Positions 12,563 to 24,776 of a stretch of 64,000 bases of DNA are shown here, one piece after another. The number at the start of each line of letters is the position of its first letter. Position 1 is the stretch's first letter. Made by a program: the position numbers and the translations under genes. Source of the DNA: Clonostachys chloroleuca (Eukaryota; Ascomycota; Sordariomycetes; Hypocreales; Bionectriaceae); assembly GCA_037952775.1 (NCBI GenBank), contig JBANAY010000004.1, positions 8,680,001 to 8,744,000 on the forward strand. The letters are read 5' to 3'. Below the pieces are notes generated by a model. That model was not told where the DNA came from, ran no database searches, and saw nothing but the letters and a program-made list of their open reading frames with translations.

Positions 12563-13225
12563 TATTAATAACTCTTATTTAGCTAATTACTTTATCTTAA
12601 TTACTATATAATAATAAAGAAGATATTATAATTACTATAGTACTTTAAGCCTAGTAATAGTATACTCCTACTACTAATAATAATTTATTTACTCTAACTA
12701 TTAAGAATAATATTATAGATAAGGATAGTAATAATAGTAGTAAGGATAATAATAAAAACTATACTAAGGAAATATAGCTTTTATAAAACTAAATTAACTA
12801 ACTCTATATATATCTTATAGATATTTACTAGGAGCTAGCTAATATAATAGCTATTATAGTATAATAAATTATTATATATACTAACCTCTAGATCTAAGCT
12901 ATAATTACTATTTAAGGATAAGAGCTAGAATAACTATTTAAGCTACTACTACTTAAAATATTTAATAGGATCTAAAATAAACTTTAGGGATTTATAACTT
13001 AACTCTAAGTATATTTTAATTACTTTCCTATTATACTTAATACTAGTAAAAGGAAGGTTATATATATTTATTTATAACTTAAAGGAGTTATACTTAACTA
13101 GTTTAAACCTATTATAAGGGAATATTTTAGTAGATAGAGAAGCTAATATACTATTAATATTATAATAAACTTTAACTACTTTATAGAAGTTCTTAAGTAA
13201 ACCTTTAGTATTTAAAATAAGAAGT

Positions 13226-13230
13226 ATAAG
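13226..13230. repeat. Left target-site duplication ATAAG of copy B
   Basis: ATAAG here and again at 23207-23211 brackets copy B. The homologous empty site in copy B's own gag leader (near 20525) has a single ATAAG in the same context, which supports the duplication. Confidence 0.75.
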
Positions 13231-14477
13231 TATAATAGTTAGATAACTTATATTAGATAGGGTCTAGGGTAGATTAGGATTAAACTAATTAGAGTACTAT
13301 TCTAAGTAGTATAATTAGGTTATTTTAAGCTATATAATATAAGTTACTATTAATATATAAGTATTATAGAGCTAGTAATAATAGATATATAGATAATATT
13401 ATTAATAACTATCTAAGAGAATATTCTATCTAGTAAAATAAATATATATATATACTAAGATAATATATATAATATAGAATATATTATTAGTAATTAATTA
13501 ATATTATAGTTAATATTGAAATTACAGTGGCCTACAAGGTGTATTAGGCCTTGAGACCGCTATAACTAGCAGCAGTGGAAATTTTAGCTTCTAACTTATA
13601 GCGAACACTCCTCTATAACTTAGTCAAACTTCACACTAGAAAGTCAGTTTATAGTGCATTTTATAGCGCAAAAGGATCTTATTTTGGTGAGAGGAACCGG
13701 AAAAATATACCAATTTCTCTCATAGGTCTACCGACTAAAAACTACTCTAAAACCCGCTACAGCAGCTTCCCGGGCCACTTTTGATTTTCTGCAAAATTCA
13801 TTACTATAGGAAATCTAAAAAATCGACTCACAACTACCAAACCATAAGATAGATATATATAACCTTTTTAAGACCCACTTTTATCTGAAAGAGCTAGTTA
13901 AGCTGATCAGTTAAGTATAGATATTAGATATCTTATCTTTAAAGCTGAAAGAGATATCTAAGATCTAAGGTCTAGTCTAGGGTAGGTTGGTTATAGGGTA
14001 GCTTGGGTATAGGTTAGGCTACTAGAAGTTACTCAGATTTTTTCCTGAATTTTCTAGACCCTTATTTAGGCTAATATAGCCTAATAACCTATAAATAACG
14101 CTGCTGACGCTCCTAGCCCTAAAGAGGAACTGGAGCCTGCTAAGCCGTAGCGGTCATAGCGGCCTGTAGCTACTGACCCACAGTGGCTGCAACCGCTATT
14201 GGCTCGTGATCGTAGTCGCTATCGGATAGCGGTCTCAATCGCTATTGGCTAGCTGTTACAGGGGATAGCGATCGCTAACAGTTAGTGGTTGCGACCGCTA
14301 GAGGTTAGTGGTTGCAACCGCTAACTTATAGCGATACGGTCACTAACTTATAGTGGCTATAGTCTCTCAATTCAACAGTTAATATATAGGATATTAACTA
14401 TATTATTTAATCTATATATAACTATATATAATAACTAAGGGTAGTCCGGTTAGGTAATATAGGGGTTATTTATAATA
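13231..14477 (-). repeat. 3' LTR of copy B, split by solo LTR S1
   Basis: 13231-13513 plus 14383-14477 is a direct repeat of 22828-23206. Together, without S1 and its duplicated five bases, it is 378 bp against 379 bp for the other LTR. Confidence 0.78.
13514..14377 (-). mobile_element. Solo LTR S1 (864 bp) with GTTAA target duplication
   Basis: It is the inverted, nearly identical counterpart of 20928-21790. In its own orientation it starts TGTTGAATTGAG and ends TTTCAATA (TTTCAACA in the sister copy). GTTAA flanks it at 13509-13513 and 14378-14382. It is far richer in G+C than the surrounding DNA and contains many TAGCGG/CCGCTA words. It has no coding capacity. TG...CA ends plus a 5-bp duplication identify it as a solo LTR of a second retroelement family. 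Confidence 0.85.
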
Positions 14478-17400
14478 TAATACCTCTTCCTATTAGTTTT
14501 ATCCTTAAGACTATATTTAGCAGCCTAGTTAGTATATTATCTAACTTCCTTTCTTTATTATTTATACTAATATTATATTATCTAGTTATATTTCTAAAAT
14601 AAAAGTATTAAAAACTAAGTTATCTATAATTTATAGAAATACTCTTCTTTTTATTATTCTAAATAATCTTTCTATTATACTAGTATATTTTTATTATAAG
14701 AGTTAGAGTAAGTATTCTTATTAGATATCTCCTTTAGATTCCTTTTATTATATAGAATATATATTATATAGATAATTATATTATAATATTTAAGAGCTAT
14801 CTATATAGTAGATCTGCTATATTAGGATCTATTATTAGTAAGCTAAAGAGAAGCTAGATATAGTAGAAGAGAAATTAGAGTATATAAGTACTAAAGTATA
14901 GTATTTATATAAATAAAAGAAAATATAGCTTAATAAGATAATATAAATAATATCTTATAGTATTAATAGTATTAAAGAGTTAGAGTAAATAGAATAAGAG
15001 AAGATAGAGGAGGTAGCTTATAAAGTAGCTTTTTCTTTAGAAATTACTTCTTTATTTAAATCTATATTCTTAGAGATTAAGATTAATTCAGTATTTTTTT
15101 AAGAGGGTATAGAGCTTTCTCTTTCTTAGTTTATTAAAATAGGTATTTCTAGTCCTAGTAATACTATTAGATAAGCTTCTAATAGTTCTTTAGATATTTA
15201 GTAGATTCCTAAATATTATTATTATTAGTATATCCCTTCTATTTAATAAAATAAAATATTTATCTATTTCTAATTTCTTTCTTTAGTATTTTTTCTAACT
15301 TATATTCTTCTTTATAGATTTTAATTAAATAATCTTAATTTAGAGTATTTTCTAGTATTTTTTTTAAGTAATAAGATATAAAAAACTAGATAGATATATA
15401 TTATATCTAATAGTAAATATTTATAATTAGTATCTGATTTTTTATTCTTAATTTTAAATAATCTAAGTTTTTTATAGTTTAATTTATTACTTAGTTATAT
15501 TATTATAATATTTTTATAAAGTAGGTAGATTTTATCTCCCTTCTTTAAGATTAGTCTCTTTAATCTTATTTTATTTTAGTATTTTTTTATTCTTTTTTAG
15601 ATAAATTCTAATTCTATTTTTATTTCTATATATAATAAATATAATATCTCTTTTATAAGTATAATAGTAGGTATATCTAGTTTATTAAATATTTATTAAT
15701 TCTAGAATTCTAATTTATAACTATAGTTTATATATATAGATATAAGCTAGGTAGATTTTTATATTAAATTATTATATATAATCTATACTATAAGTAGTAG
15801 TTATATCTAATTATCTTATTTATAATTAATATATACTTATAAGTATTATTTTAATATCTAGTTTAAATATTCTATTTATTTATTATTCTAGAAGTAGTAA
15901 GCTATTAAAAGCTTATACTTAGTATCTATTTATACTATAAGAGATTACTAAAACTTAGAGATAAAAGTTATTTCTCTCTCTAAGATTATTTCCTTAGATA
16001 GTCTATAATAACTAACTATATATTATAGGAATTAATATATAAGATCTTCTATAGAGCTTACTTCTTTATATAGGATAAAATATCTATATTTTATAAATCT
16101 ATTAATAATAAATAAAATACTATTATACTATACTTCTATTATAGATTCTATTAATAATAGTAGCTTAATAATATAGTTAAAGGATATTAATTACTATAGT
16201 TATTCTAATACTAAAACTAGTTTAAGTTTTTTATATAGTTTATACTTTATAGACTTAACTTATATATAGATATTATATTCTGAAACTATAGTTTATATAT
16301 CTTTCTATAGATTAGAGTAATTATAATATTATTTTATTCTATTAAATATTTTCTTAATTTCTTAATATTCTAAGAGTAAATACTTATAAATTTCTTTAAT
16401 AAGTACTATTCTTATATCTTATTATAATATCTTTATATCTAGTATAATATCTATCTGAATTTTAGTATATACTATTTCTTTTAATATAGTACCTAGAGTT
16501 TATTATACTAAATATCCTTTATTATTTATTAAAAATAGTTATCTATTAGTTTTTAGAACTATTTATTTATATTTAGGTTTTTAGCTAAAAGTATTAGCTT
16601 TTCTATTTTCTAATCCTTTTTAATATATAATTTTATAATTAAACTTAAATAAGTATTTAGTATAATATATTTATTATTTATTAAGTTATTAAGTTATAGT
16701 AAAGTACTAAATATTTTTATAATCTATATATATCTTAACCTTATATTATAATTCTAGATAGTAGTATTTAAATTCTTTAAATATATATATAATAATTATA
16801 AATTCTTTATTATAAATAGAGTAATTAAGTTCTATACTATATAGTTTCTTTAAATAGAATACTATAGGGTATAGCCTTTCTTTATTATCCCTTTAGCTAA
16901 TTTATATACTAATTATAAAGTTTAAGATATTAGTTTTAAGTTCTACTTTTCTTATTAGATTAAATATCTATAATATAGATTTATTAGTTATATAATTTTT
17001 AATATTATTAAATATATCTTAATATTTTAAATTCTATTAAAATTCTTTATTCTTCTTAATTAGATTATATAGTAATATAGTAATCTTTCTATAGTCTTTA
17101 ATAAATTATTAATAGTAATTAGTAAATCTAAGGAAAGCTTATACTTTTTTAATATTTATTAGTTTCTTCTATTTAGAAACTATAGTAATTTTACTTTTTT
17201 TTATTTATATTTTATTAGATTAAATAGTATATTCTAGAAAGTTAACTTCCTTTATATAAAACTAACTTTTTTTAGATTCTACTAGGAGATTTATATCTTC
17301 TAGTTTTTTTAAGACTTTATATATATATTTTTTATATATATCTAAATTATTTAAAAATATTAGAATATTATTAAGATATATAATTATAAAGATATTAAAA

Positions 17401-20400
17401 TACTCTTAGAATACTTAATTAATTATTTATTAGAATATTATAGGTATATTTATTAGTCTAAAGAGTATAATAAGATATTTATATAAACTAAACTTTATTT
17501 TAAATACTATTTTCTATTTATTTTTTTCTTTAATTTATATTAAATTATAAGCTCTCTTTAGATTTAGTATAATAAACTACTATTTACTCTATAATTAGTT
17601 TCTAAGTTCTATAATTAATAGTAAGAGTATTCTATCTTTATATATAATCTTATTTAGTTAGTAATAATTAATAATTAAATAGAGTTTACTATTCTTTTTA
17701 GATATAAATATTATAGAGTATTCTATAGATAAAGTTAATAACTATATATAACCTTTTACTAATATATTATTAATATATTTATAGAGTATTTATAACTAAG
17801 GGTCTATAAGATTATAAAGTTTATAAAAAGCTAGTTCTTCTTCTTTAATAATAGAGATTTTATAATCCTATTAGCTATATTATAATAATTTAGTTTCTAG
17901 GGTTTTCTTAAATAGCTTATTATATTTCTAATATTCCTTTAGAATATAATCTAGTTTTCCCCTTTTAAAGTATTTCTTTTTATCTTTTTATAGTTATTCC
18001 TTTCTTACTTATTTATACTATAAATTAAACTTAATATTATAGTTATATTTTTATTAATTTATTATATATATCTAATTAATAAAGTCTATTATTAGGGATT
18101 ATTCTAATTTTATATCTAGTCTAAGATTTATTTTATTTATTATAATTCTTAGTAAGATATATTCTTTAGTATACTAGGTTATAGTATTATTAAGATTATA
18201 ACTACTATATCTACTTATTATTATAAATTATTATTTAGGTTTTTTATAGTAATACTTTTAGTTATTAAAGAAGTATTATATTCTTCTAATATCTAATAAA
18301 ATTTTAGTTTCTATTAATTCTAATATAGATTTATAAGAATATCCCTCTACTTTATATAGCTAGTAAACTAGTCTATTAGTAAGTTTATATCTTATAATTA
18401 TAGTAATTCTAATATAATATTATAAGAATTTAATAGTATTAAGTTATATATAATATTAAATTCTTTTCTTTAAATTTTAATTATAAGATAATTAGTCTTA
18501 GAGTTAATAATTCTATTATTATATTTAAATAATATTCTATTCAGAGTTATAATATTATAGGATTTCTTCTTTATTCTCTATAGTAAATAGAGTTAGTTAA
18601 TTACTACTAGTAAGATATAATTATATAATATTCTATAGTCTATCTATACTATAAATTAATATTCCTTAATTTTAATATCTATAATAATATTAGTTAAATT
18701 TCCTTCTTTAATAACTCCTAGGGTTTTCTAATTTAATATTATTTTATTATACTATAGTTTTATTATAGTTAATTTATATTATTTTTTATCTAGTTAATTT
18801 ATTACTTAAGCTATTCTTACTTTTCTTTATTCTTAGATATTTATTTTAGAATATCTATAAGGGTTTTTAGCTTATTTATATAGCTAGAGATAAATTATTT
18901 ATATTTCTTTTTCTACTTATTTAGTTTATTAGTAATTATAGATATTCTATTATTAGAGTAAGCTTTATTCTATTCTTTTTTATTAGTAGAGATAATTTCT
19001 TATTTCTCTATATTACTACTTTCTCTACTATCTATTAGAAATAGTATATCTTATTTATATTATTATTTTATTTTTTCTTCCTATAGTTAGTATTACTATA
19101 GATATATTTTAGCTAGGTTTATATTATTATTACTATATTTTACTAGTTCTAGTACTATTATTTTAGCTTCTAGATAGTTCTTATATTTCTAATTATAGTA
19201 TTATTTAATTTAGCTATTATATTTAGCTATTATCTAGTCTTTAAGATTCTTATTCTTATACTATAGTTTAATCTTAGCTCTTTTATAAACCTTATATCTT
19301 AGCTTAGAGTATAACTTAGCTAGTAGTTTACTATAGATATATTCTTTAGAGTATTCTTCTAAGTTTTCCTTAAAAATAATATATTATTTTATACCTTATT
19401 ATTAGTATATAAATTATTATATTTATTCTATAGTATATTTATTAGATATTCTCTTATTAGGATATAGAAAGAAATTATTCTTAGCTTTCTCTATCTAATA
19501 TACTTAATATTAATTATTATAGTAGATTATCTATAATTCCAGAGAATAGTTATATATCTATATTATCTCTATATAAGTTAGTATTCTATATATACTATTA
19601 CTAAGCTATATAGTACTAATAGTATTATTTTTAAAAATAACTAATTCTTCTAATATATCTAGATATTATTCCTATATCTTCTCTTAATAGTATATATAGA
19701 GTTTACTATATTTAGCTTTAATTTCTATTCTTATTTATTAATATTATTTCTTCTTAGTAAAGTTTTATAGAATAACTCTATTAGTATAGTAGAATATATA
19801 TTTATATTTAGTAGATAGTTTAAATTCTAAAACTAGTTCTTTTTATTTAAGCTTTTTCTTAAGTTCCTAGAAGATCTATTAGATTTCTTCTTATTATTTT
19901 CTAACTATACTAAGTTTTATATATTCCTTAGGTTCTAATACTTCTTAGAAAATAAGTATATCTCTTAAAGAATACTTAGGAATTATAATAGTTATAGGAG
20001 TTTCTCCTTAGTTAATTTTATATATTATTTCTAAAACCTTAGTATTAGTTTTCCTAATTATATCTAATTATTTTTTATTATTTTTAGTAGGTTTCTAGTC
20101 TTTCTTTTTATCTTTCTTAGATTCTAAATATTAGAGTAAAATATATTTAATCTTATTATAGTTATAGTATTTATATTTCTCTATAGCTTCTAGCTCTATA
20201 AATTCTATATATATCCTAGAGGCTATAGTATACTATTATTATAATTTTCTAGTATTAGTAAAATAAGTTATTTTTCTATTATAGGTTTACTAGTAGTATT
20301 ACTAGTTATTAATTCTTATAGCTATAGTTATATATTTATAAATACTTTTTAATCTGTTTTCTTTATATAGTTCTTTCTAAACTTCTTTCTTAAGTTAATT

Positions 20401-20640
20401 AAAGTAGTAAGATATAGTATACTCCTTATTCTATCTAGTTTTAGCTAGTAGCTAAAAATAGTAAGTACTAAAGATTAAATATAATTCTTTCTAAATAAGT
20501 ATATTAATTTTATATTCTATCTTATACTTTTTATCTTAAATACTAAAGGTTTATTTAAAAACTTCTATAAAGTAATTAAAACTTATTATAATATTAATAG
20601 TTTATTAGCTTCCTTATTTACTAAGGTATTCCCTTATAAC
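14478..20640 (-). pseudogene. Ghost gag-pol of Ty3/Gypsy copy B
   Basis: Read on the - strand, the A+T desert still shows Ty3/Gypsy motifs. At about 17040-17140 there is FLRFTNYY..FIKDYRKI, with two stops where Arg codons stood; this is the RT/RNase H junction motif. At about 17360-17410 YLNNILIF stands where the RT catalytic YLDD is expected. At about 16750-16832 ELNYSIYNKEF matches the RNase H ELNY.IHDKE motif with Asp changed to Asn. Near 20150-20190 lies the counterpart of the nucleocapsid knuckle. Gag occupies about 20635-18900, RT/RNase H about 17900-16600, and integrase should lie to the left. Every catalytic change seen is explained by G-to-A or C-to-T. No intact frame remains. Confidence 0.8.
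14483..14491 (-). other. Polypurine tract of copy B
   Basis: On the - strand AGGAAGAGG lies a few bases upstream of the 3' LTR boundary at 14477. This is the position and composition of a plus-strand priming polypurine tract. Confidence 0.6.
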
Positions 20641-22277
20641 TTATTAAGATTTACCCTATAGACTATAGGGTAGATCCAGATTACCCTATATCAGTTAATT
20701 AAATAATCTTAGATTAGTATAGGGTAAGGAGGAATAAAATAACTAACTTAGGGCTCTCTAAAGCTAGAAGCCCTCTAAAGCTACTGGCCTAACCTACTGT
20801 AGCTGCCTGTTAGAGTAATTATATTAGCGGTTATAACTGCTATAACAGCTGCTATAGTATCCGTACTAGTGATCCTGTATTACACTGAAGCAGCTATATT
20901 AGCAGACTTCGGGTCCGCTATAGTACTTGTTGAATTGAGAGACTATAGCCACTATAAGTTAGTGACCGTATCGCTATAAGTTAGCGGTTGCAACCACTAA
21001 CCTCTAGCGGTCGCAACCACTAACTGTTAGCGATCGCTATCCCCTGTAACAGCTAGCCAATAGCGATTGAGACCGCTATCCGATAGCGACTACGATCACT
21101 AGCCAATAGCGGTTGCAGCCACTGTGGGTCAGTGGCTACAGGCCGCTATGACCGCTACGGCTTAGCGGGCTCCAGTTCCTCTTTAGGGCTAGGAGCGTCA
21201 GCAGCGTTATTTATAGGTTATTAGGCTATATTAGCCTAAATAAGGGTCTAGAAAATTCAGGAAAAATCTGAGTAACTTCTAGTAGCCTAACCTATACCTA
21301 AGCTACCCTATAACTAACCTACCCTAGATTAGATCTTAGATCTTAGATATCTCCTTTAGCTTTAAAGATAAGATATCTAATATCTATACTCAACTGATCA
21401 GCTTAACTAGCTCTCTCAGATAAAAGTGGGTCTTAAAAAGGTTATATATATCCGTCTTATAGTTTGGTAGTTATGAGTTAATTTTTTAGATTTCCTATAG
21501 TAATAAATTTTACAGAAAATCAAAAGTGGCCCGGGAAGCTGCTATAGCGGGTTTTAGAGTAGTTTTTAGTCGGTAGACCTATGAGAGAAATTGGTATATT
21601 TTTCCGGTTCCTCTCACCAAAATAAGATCCTTTTGCGCTATAAAATGCACTATAAACCGACTTTCTAGTGTGAAATTTGACTAAGTTATAGAGGAGTGTT
21701 CACTATAAGTTAGAAGCTAAATTTTCCGCTGCTGCTAGTTATAGCGGTCTCAAGGCCTAATACACCTTGTAGGCCACTGTAATTTCAACAGTACTTATAT
21801 TAGCAGACCTTATATCTGCTATATAAGAACCTTAGTACTTAGTTTAGTAAACCTTATAACTACTATAGTAGCTATATTAGCAGACTTTATATCTACTATA
21901 GTATCTATATTAATAGTCTTATATCCCTCTATATAAGAACCTTATAGCGGTTATAAGCCTGTATTACAGAAGGTAATATATTATCTTCAGAGCTCTTATA
22001 GCCTAGAAATACCTATAAGTACAGGGCTTCCTTCCTACTAGATAGAGATTCTATAAGTTACTAATATACTCTTTTATCTACCCTACAGTCTATCTTTCTT
22101 AGCTACTCTATAGCTAATAGAGCTTTATTTTCTCTTATAGAGCCTGTACCTTCTACTATACCTTTTTAAATAATCCTTCTCTAGTATTTCAGAGCCTACC
22201 CTATAGGCTTTATCTACTCTAGACCCAGCTTACCCTATAGCTAGTCTACCCTATACTGGAGACTTTAACCTTTTAAA
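20641..22277. mobile_element. Insertion M at the copy B leader/gag junction, TSD ATAAC
   Basis: 1637 bp, of which 868 bp are solo LTR S2 plus its duplication, so M itself is about 769 bp. ATAAC flanks it at 20636-20640 and 22278-22282; copy A has one equivalent site there (with one G-to-A change). M is less A+T-rich than copies A/B and contains repeated words such as TATTAGCAGACTT and ACCCTATA. I see no coding sequence. Its ends (TTATTAAG.../...CCTTTTAAA) show only weak inverted similarity, so its class is unclear. Confidence 0.6.
20928..21790 (+). mobile_element. Solo LTR S2 (863 bp) with GTACT target duplication
   Basis: Starts TGTTGAATTGAG and ends ATTTCAACA, with perfect TGTTGAA/TTCAACA terminal inverted repeats. 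GTACT is duplicated at 20923-20927 and 21791-21795. It is the inverted near-identical sister of S1; stretches of over 100 bp differ at only a few sites. It still holds many CpG and TAGCGG words, so it was hit little or not at all by the RIP that ruined its surroundings. Confidence 0.88.
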
Positions 22278-22827
22278 ATAACTAGTTTAAACTAATTAAG
22301 TATAACTCCTTTAAGTTATAAGTAGGTATATATAACCTTCCTTTTACTAGTATTAAGTATAATAGGAAAGTAATTAAAGTATATTTAGAGTTAGATTATA
22401 AATCCCTAGAGTTTATTTTAGGTTTTATTAAATATCTTAAGTAGTAGTAGCTTAAGTAGTTATTCTAGCTCTCTTCTTTAAATAGTAGTTATAGCTTAAG
22501 CCTAGAGATTAGTATATATAGCAGCTTATTATACTATAATAGCTATTATATTAGCTAGCTCCTAGTAGGTATCTATAAGATATATATAAAATTAGTTAAC
22601 TTAGTTATATAAAAGTTATATTTCCTTAATATAGTTATTATTATTCTTACTACTATTATTACTATCTTTATCTATAGTATTATTCTTAATAGTTAGAGTA
22701 GGTAGATTATTATTAGTAGTAGGAGTATACTATTACTAGGCTTAAGATACTATAGTAGTTATAATATCTTCTTTATTATTATATAGTAATTAAGATAAGG
22801 TAATTAGCTAAATAAGAGTTATTAATA

Positions 22828-23206
22828 TATAATAGTTAGATAACTTATATTAAATAGAGATCTAGAGTAGATTAGGATTAAACTAATTAGAGTACTATTC
22901 TAAATAGTATAATTAGATTATCTTAGGCTATATAATATAAGTTACTATTAATATATAAATATTATAGAGCTAGTAATAATAAATATATAGATAATATTAT
23001 TAATAACTATCTAAGAGAGTATTCTATCTAGTAAAATAAATATATATATATACTAAGATAATATATCTAATATTAAATATATTATTAGTAATTAACTAAT
23101 ATTATAGTTAATATATAGAATATTAACTATATTATTTAATCTGTATATAACTATATATAATAACTAAGGGTAGTCTAGTTAGATAATATAGAGGTTATTT
23201 ATAATA
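22828..23206 (-). repeat. 5' LTR of copy B
   Basis: Direct repeat of the split LTR 13231-14477 and reverse complement of 12183-12562. It is followed on the right by the ATAAG duplication at 23207-23211. Confidence 0.78.
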
Positions 23207-24776
23207 ATAAGATAGAATATAAGATTAATATACTTACTTAGAAAGAATTATATTTAATCTTTAGTACTTACTATCTCTAACTATTAATTAAAACTAGATA
23301 GAATAAGGAATATACTATATCTTACTACTTTAACTAACTTAAGAAGGAAGTTCAGAAAGAACTATATAAAGAAGATAGGCTGAAAAGTATTTATAAATAT
23401 ATAACTATAGCTATAAGAATTAATAACTAGTAATACTACTAGTAAACCTATAATAGAAAAATAACTTATTTTACTAATACTAGAAAACTATAATAACTAT
23501 ATACTATAGCCTCTAGGATATATATAGAACCTATAGAGCTAGGAGCTATAGAGAAATATAAATACTATAACTATAATAAGATTAGATATATTTTACCCTA
23601 ATATTTAGAATCTAAGAAAGATAAAAAGAAAGATTAGAAACCTACTAAGAATAGTAAGAAGTAATTAAGAGTAATTAGGAAAACTAATACTAAGGTTTTA
23701 GAAATAATATATAAAATTAATTAGGAAGGAACTACTATAACTATTATAATTCCTGAATTTCCCTTAAAAAGTATATCTATCTTTAGAGAAATACTAGAAC
23801 CTGAGGAATATATAAAACTTAGTATAACTAGAAAATAATAAGAGGAAATCTAATAGATCTTCTAAAAGCTTAAGAAAAAACTTAAATAAGGAAAACTAGT
23901 TCTAGGATTTAGACTACCTACTAAATATAAATATATATTCTATTATACTAATAGAGTTATTCTATAAAATTCTACTAAAAAGAAATAATACTAATAGATA
24001 AAAATAGAAATTAAAGCTAAATATAATAAACTCTATATATATTACTAAAAAAGAATATAGAAATAATATCTAGATATATTAGAAGAACTAGTTATTTTTA
24101 GAAATAATACTATTAGTACTATATAGCTCGGTAATAGTATATATAAAATACTAATCTATATAGAGATAATATAGATATATAACTACCCTCTGGAATTATA
24201 AATAACCTGCTATAATAATTAATACTAAATATATTAAATAGAGAAAGCTAAGAATAATTTCTTTCTATATCCTAATAGAAGAATATCTAATAAATATACT
24301 ATAGAATAAATATAATAATTTATATACTAATAATAGGGTATAAAATAATATACTATTTTTAAAAAAGATTTAGAAGAATATTCTAAAGAATATACCTATA
24401 GTAAACTACTAGTAAAATTATATACTAGGCTAAAGTATAAGGTTTATAAAAAAGCTAAAATTAAACTATAGTATAAAAATAAGGATCTTAAAGATTAAGT
24501 AATAGCTAAATATAATAGCTAAATTAAATAATACTATAACTAGAAGTATAAGAACTATCTAGAAGCTAAAATAATAATATTAGAACTAGTTAAATATAGT
24601 AATAATAATATAAACCCTATTAAAATATATCTCTAATAATATTAACTATAGAAAGAAGAAATAAGATAATACTATAAATAAGGTATACTATCTCTAATAG
24701 ATAATAGAGAAAGTAGTAATATAGAGGAATAAGAAATTACCTCTATTAATAAAAAAAAATAGAATAAAGTTTACTA
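23207..24776 (+). pseudogene. Ghost gag of Ty3/Gypsy copy A
   Basis: Inverted counterpart of about 18965-20525 in copy B. At 23555-23598 the frame reads KYKYYNYNKIRYIL, matching a CCHC nucleocapsid knuckle in which each Cys and the His have become Tyr. TGY-to-TAY and CAY-to-TAY changes, both RIP-type, explain this. Stops are frequent. Similarity to copy B ends abruptly at about 24776, inside the element. Confidence 0.72.

Larger units (their letters stand above)
13231..23206 (-). mobile_element. Inner Ty3/Gypsy copy B, RIP-degraded, inserted into copy A
   Basis: This is a complete but dead LTR retrotransposon encoded on the - strand. The 5' LTR is 22828-23206 (379 bp) and the leader 22827-22283. 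Gag-pol relics run 20640-14478, a polypurine tract lies at 14483-14491 and the 3' LTR is 13231-14477, split by a solo LTR. Five-bp ATAAG duplications flank it. Order gag, RT, RNase H and spacing fit Ty3/Gypsy. It is the same family as copy A, into which it inserted. Confidence 0.8.
12183..24776 (+). mobile_element. Outer Ty3/Gypsy copy A, RIP-degraded, truncated, with nested insertions
   Basis: Copy A lies on the + strand as 12183-13230 plus 23207-24776, interrupted by copy B. It has a 380-bp 5' LTR at 12183-12562, a leader to about 13108 and the first part of gag. At about 24776 its similarity to copy B stops and ordinary GC-balanced sequence begins, so pol and the 3' LTR are missing. Nearly every frame is closed by stops and the base composition is overwhelmingly A+T. 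Observed changes against the family consensus are C-to-T or G-to-A, as RIP produces. Confidence 0.8.

Noticed and set aside
12183..23206. One 11-kb DNA transposon with 0.9-kb terminal inverted repeats (12183-13108 and 22285-23208)
   Set aside because: The inverted arms are LTR plus leader of two oppositely oriented Gypsy copies; direct LTR copies at 13231-14477 and 22828-23206 and the ATAAG duplication fit a nested retroelement better.
12183..24776. A+T desert as centromere, mitochondrial insertion or tandem satellite
   Set aside because: LTRs, target duplications, polypurine tract and ghost RT/RNase H/gag motifs explain it as RIPed retroelements; there is no tandem period and no mitochondrial gene.
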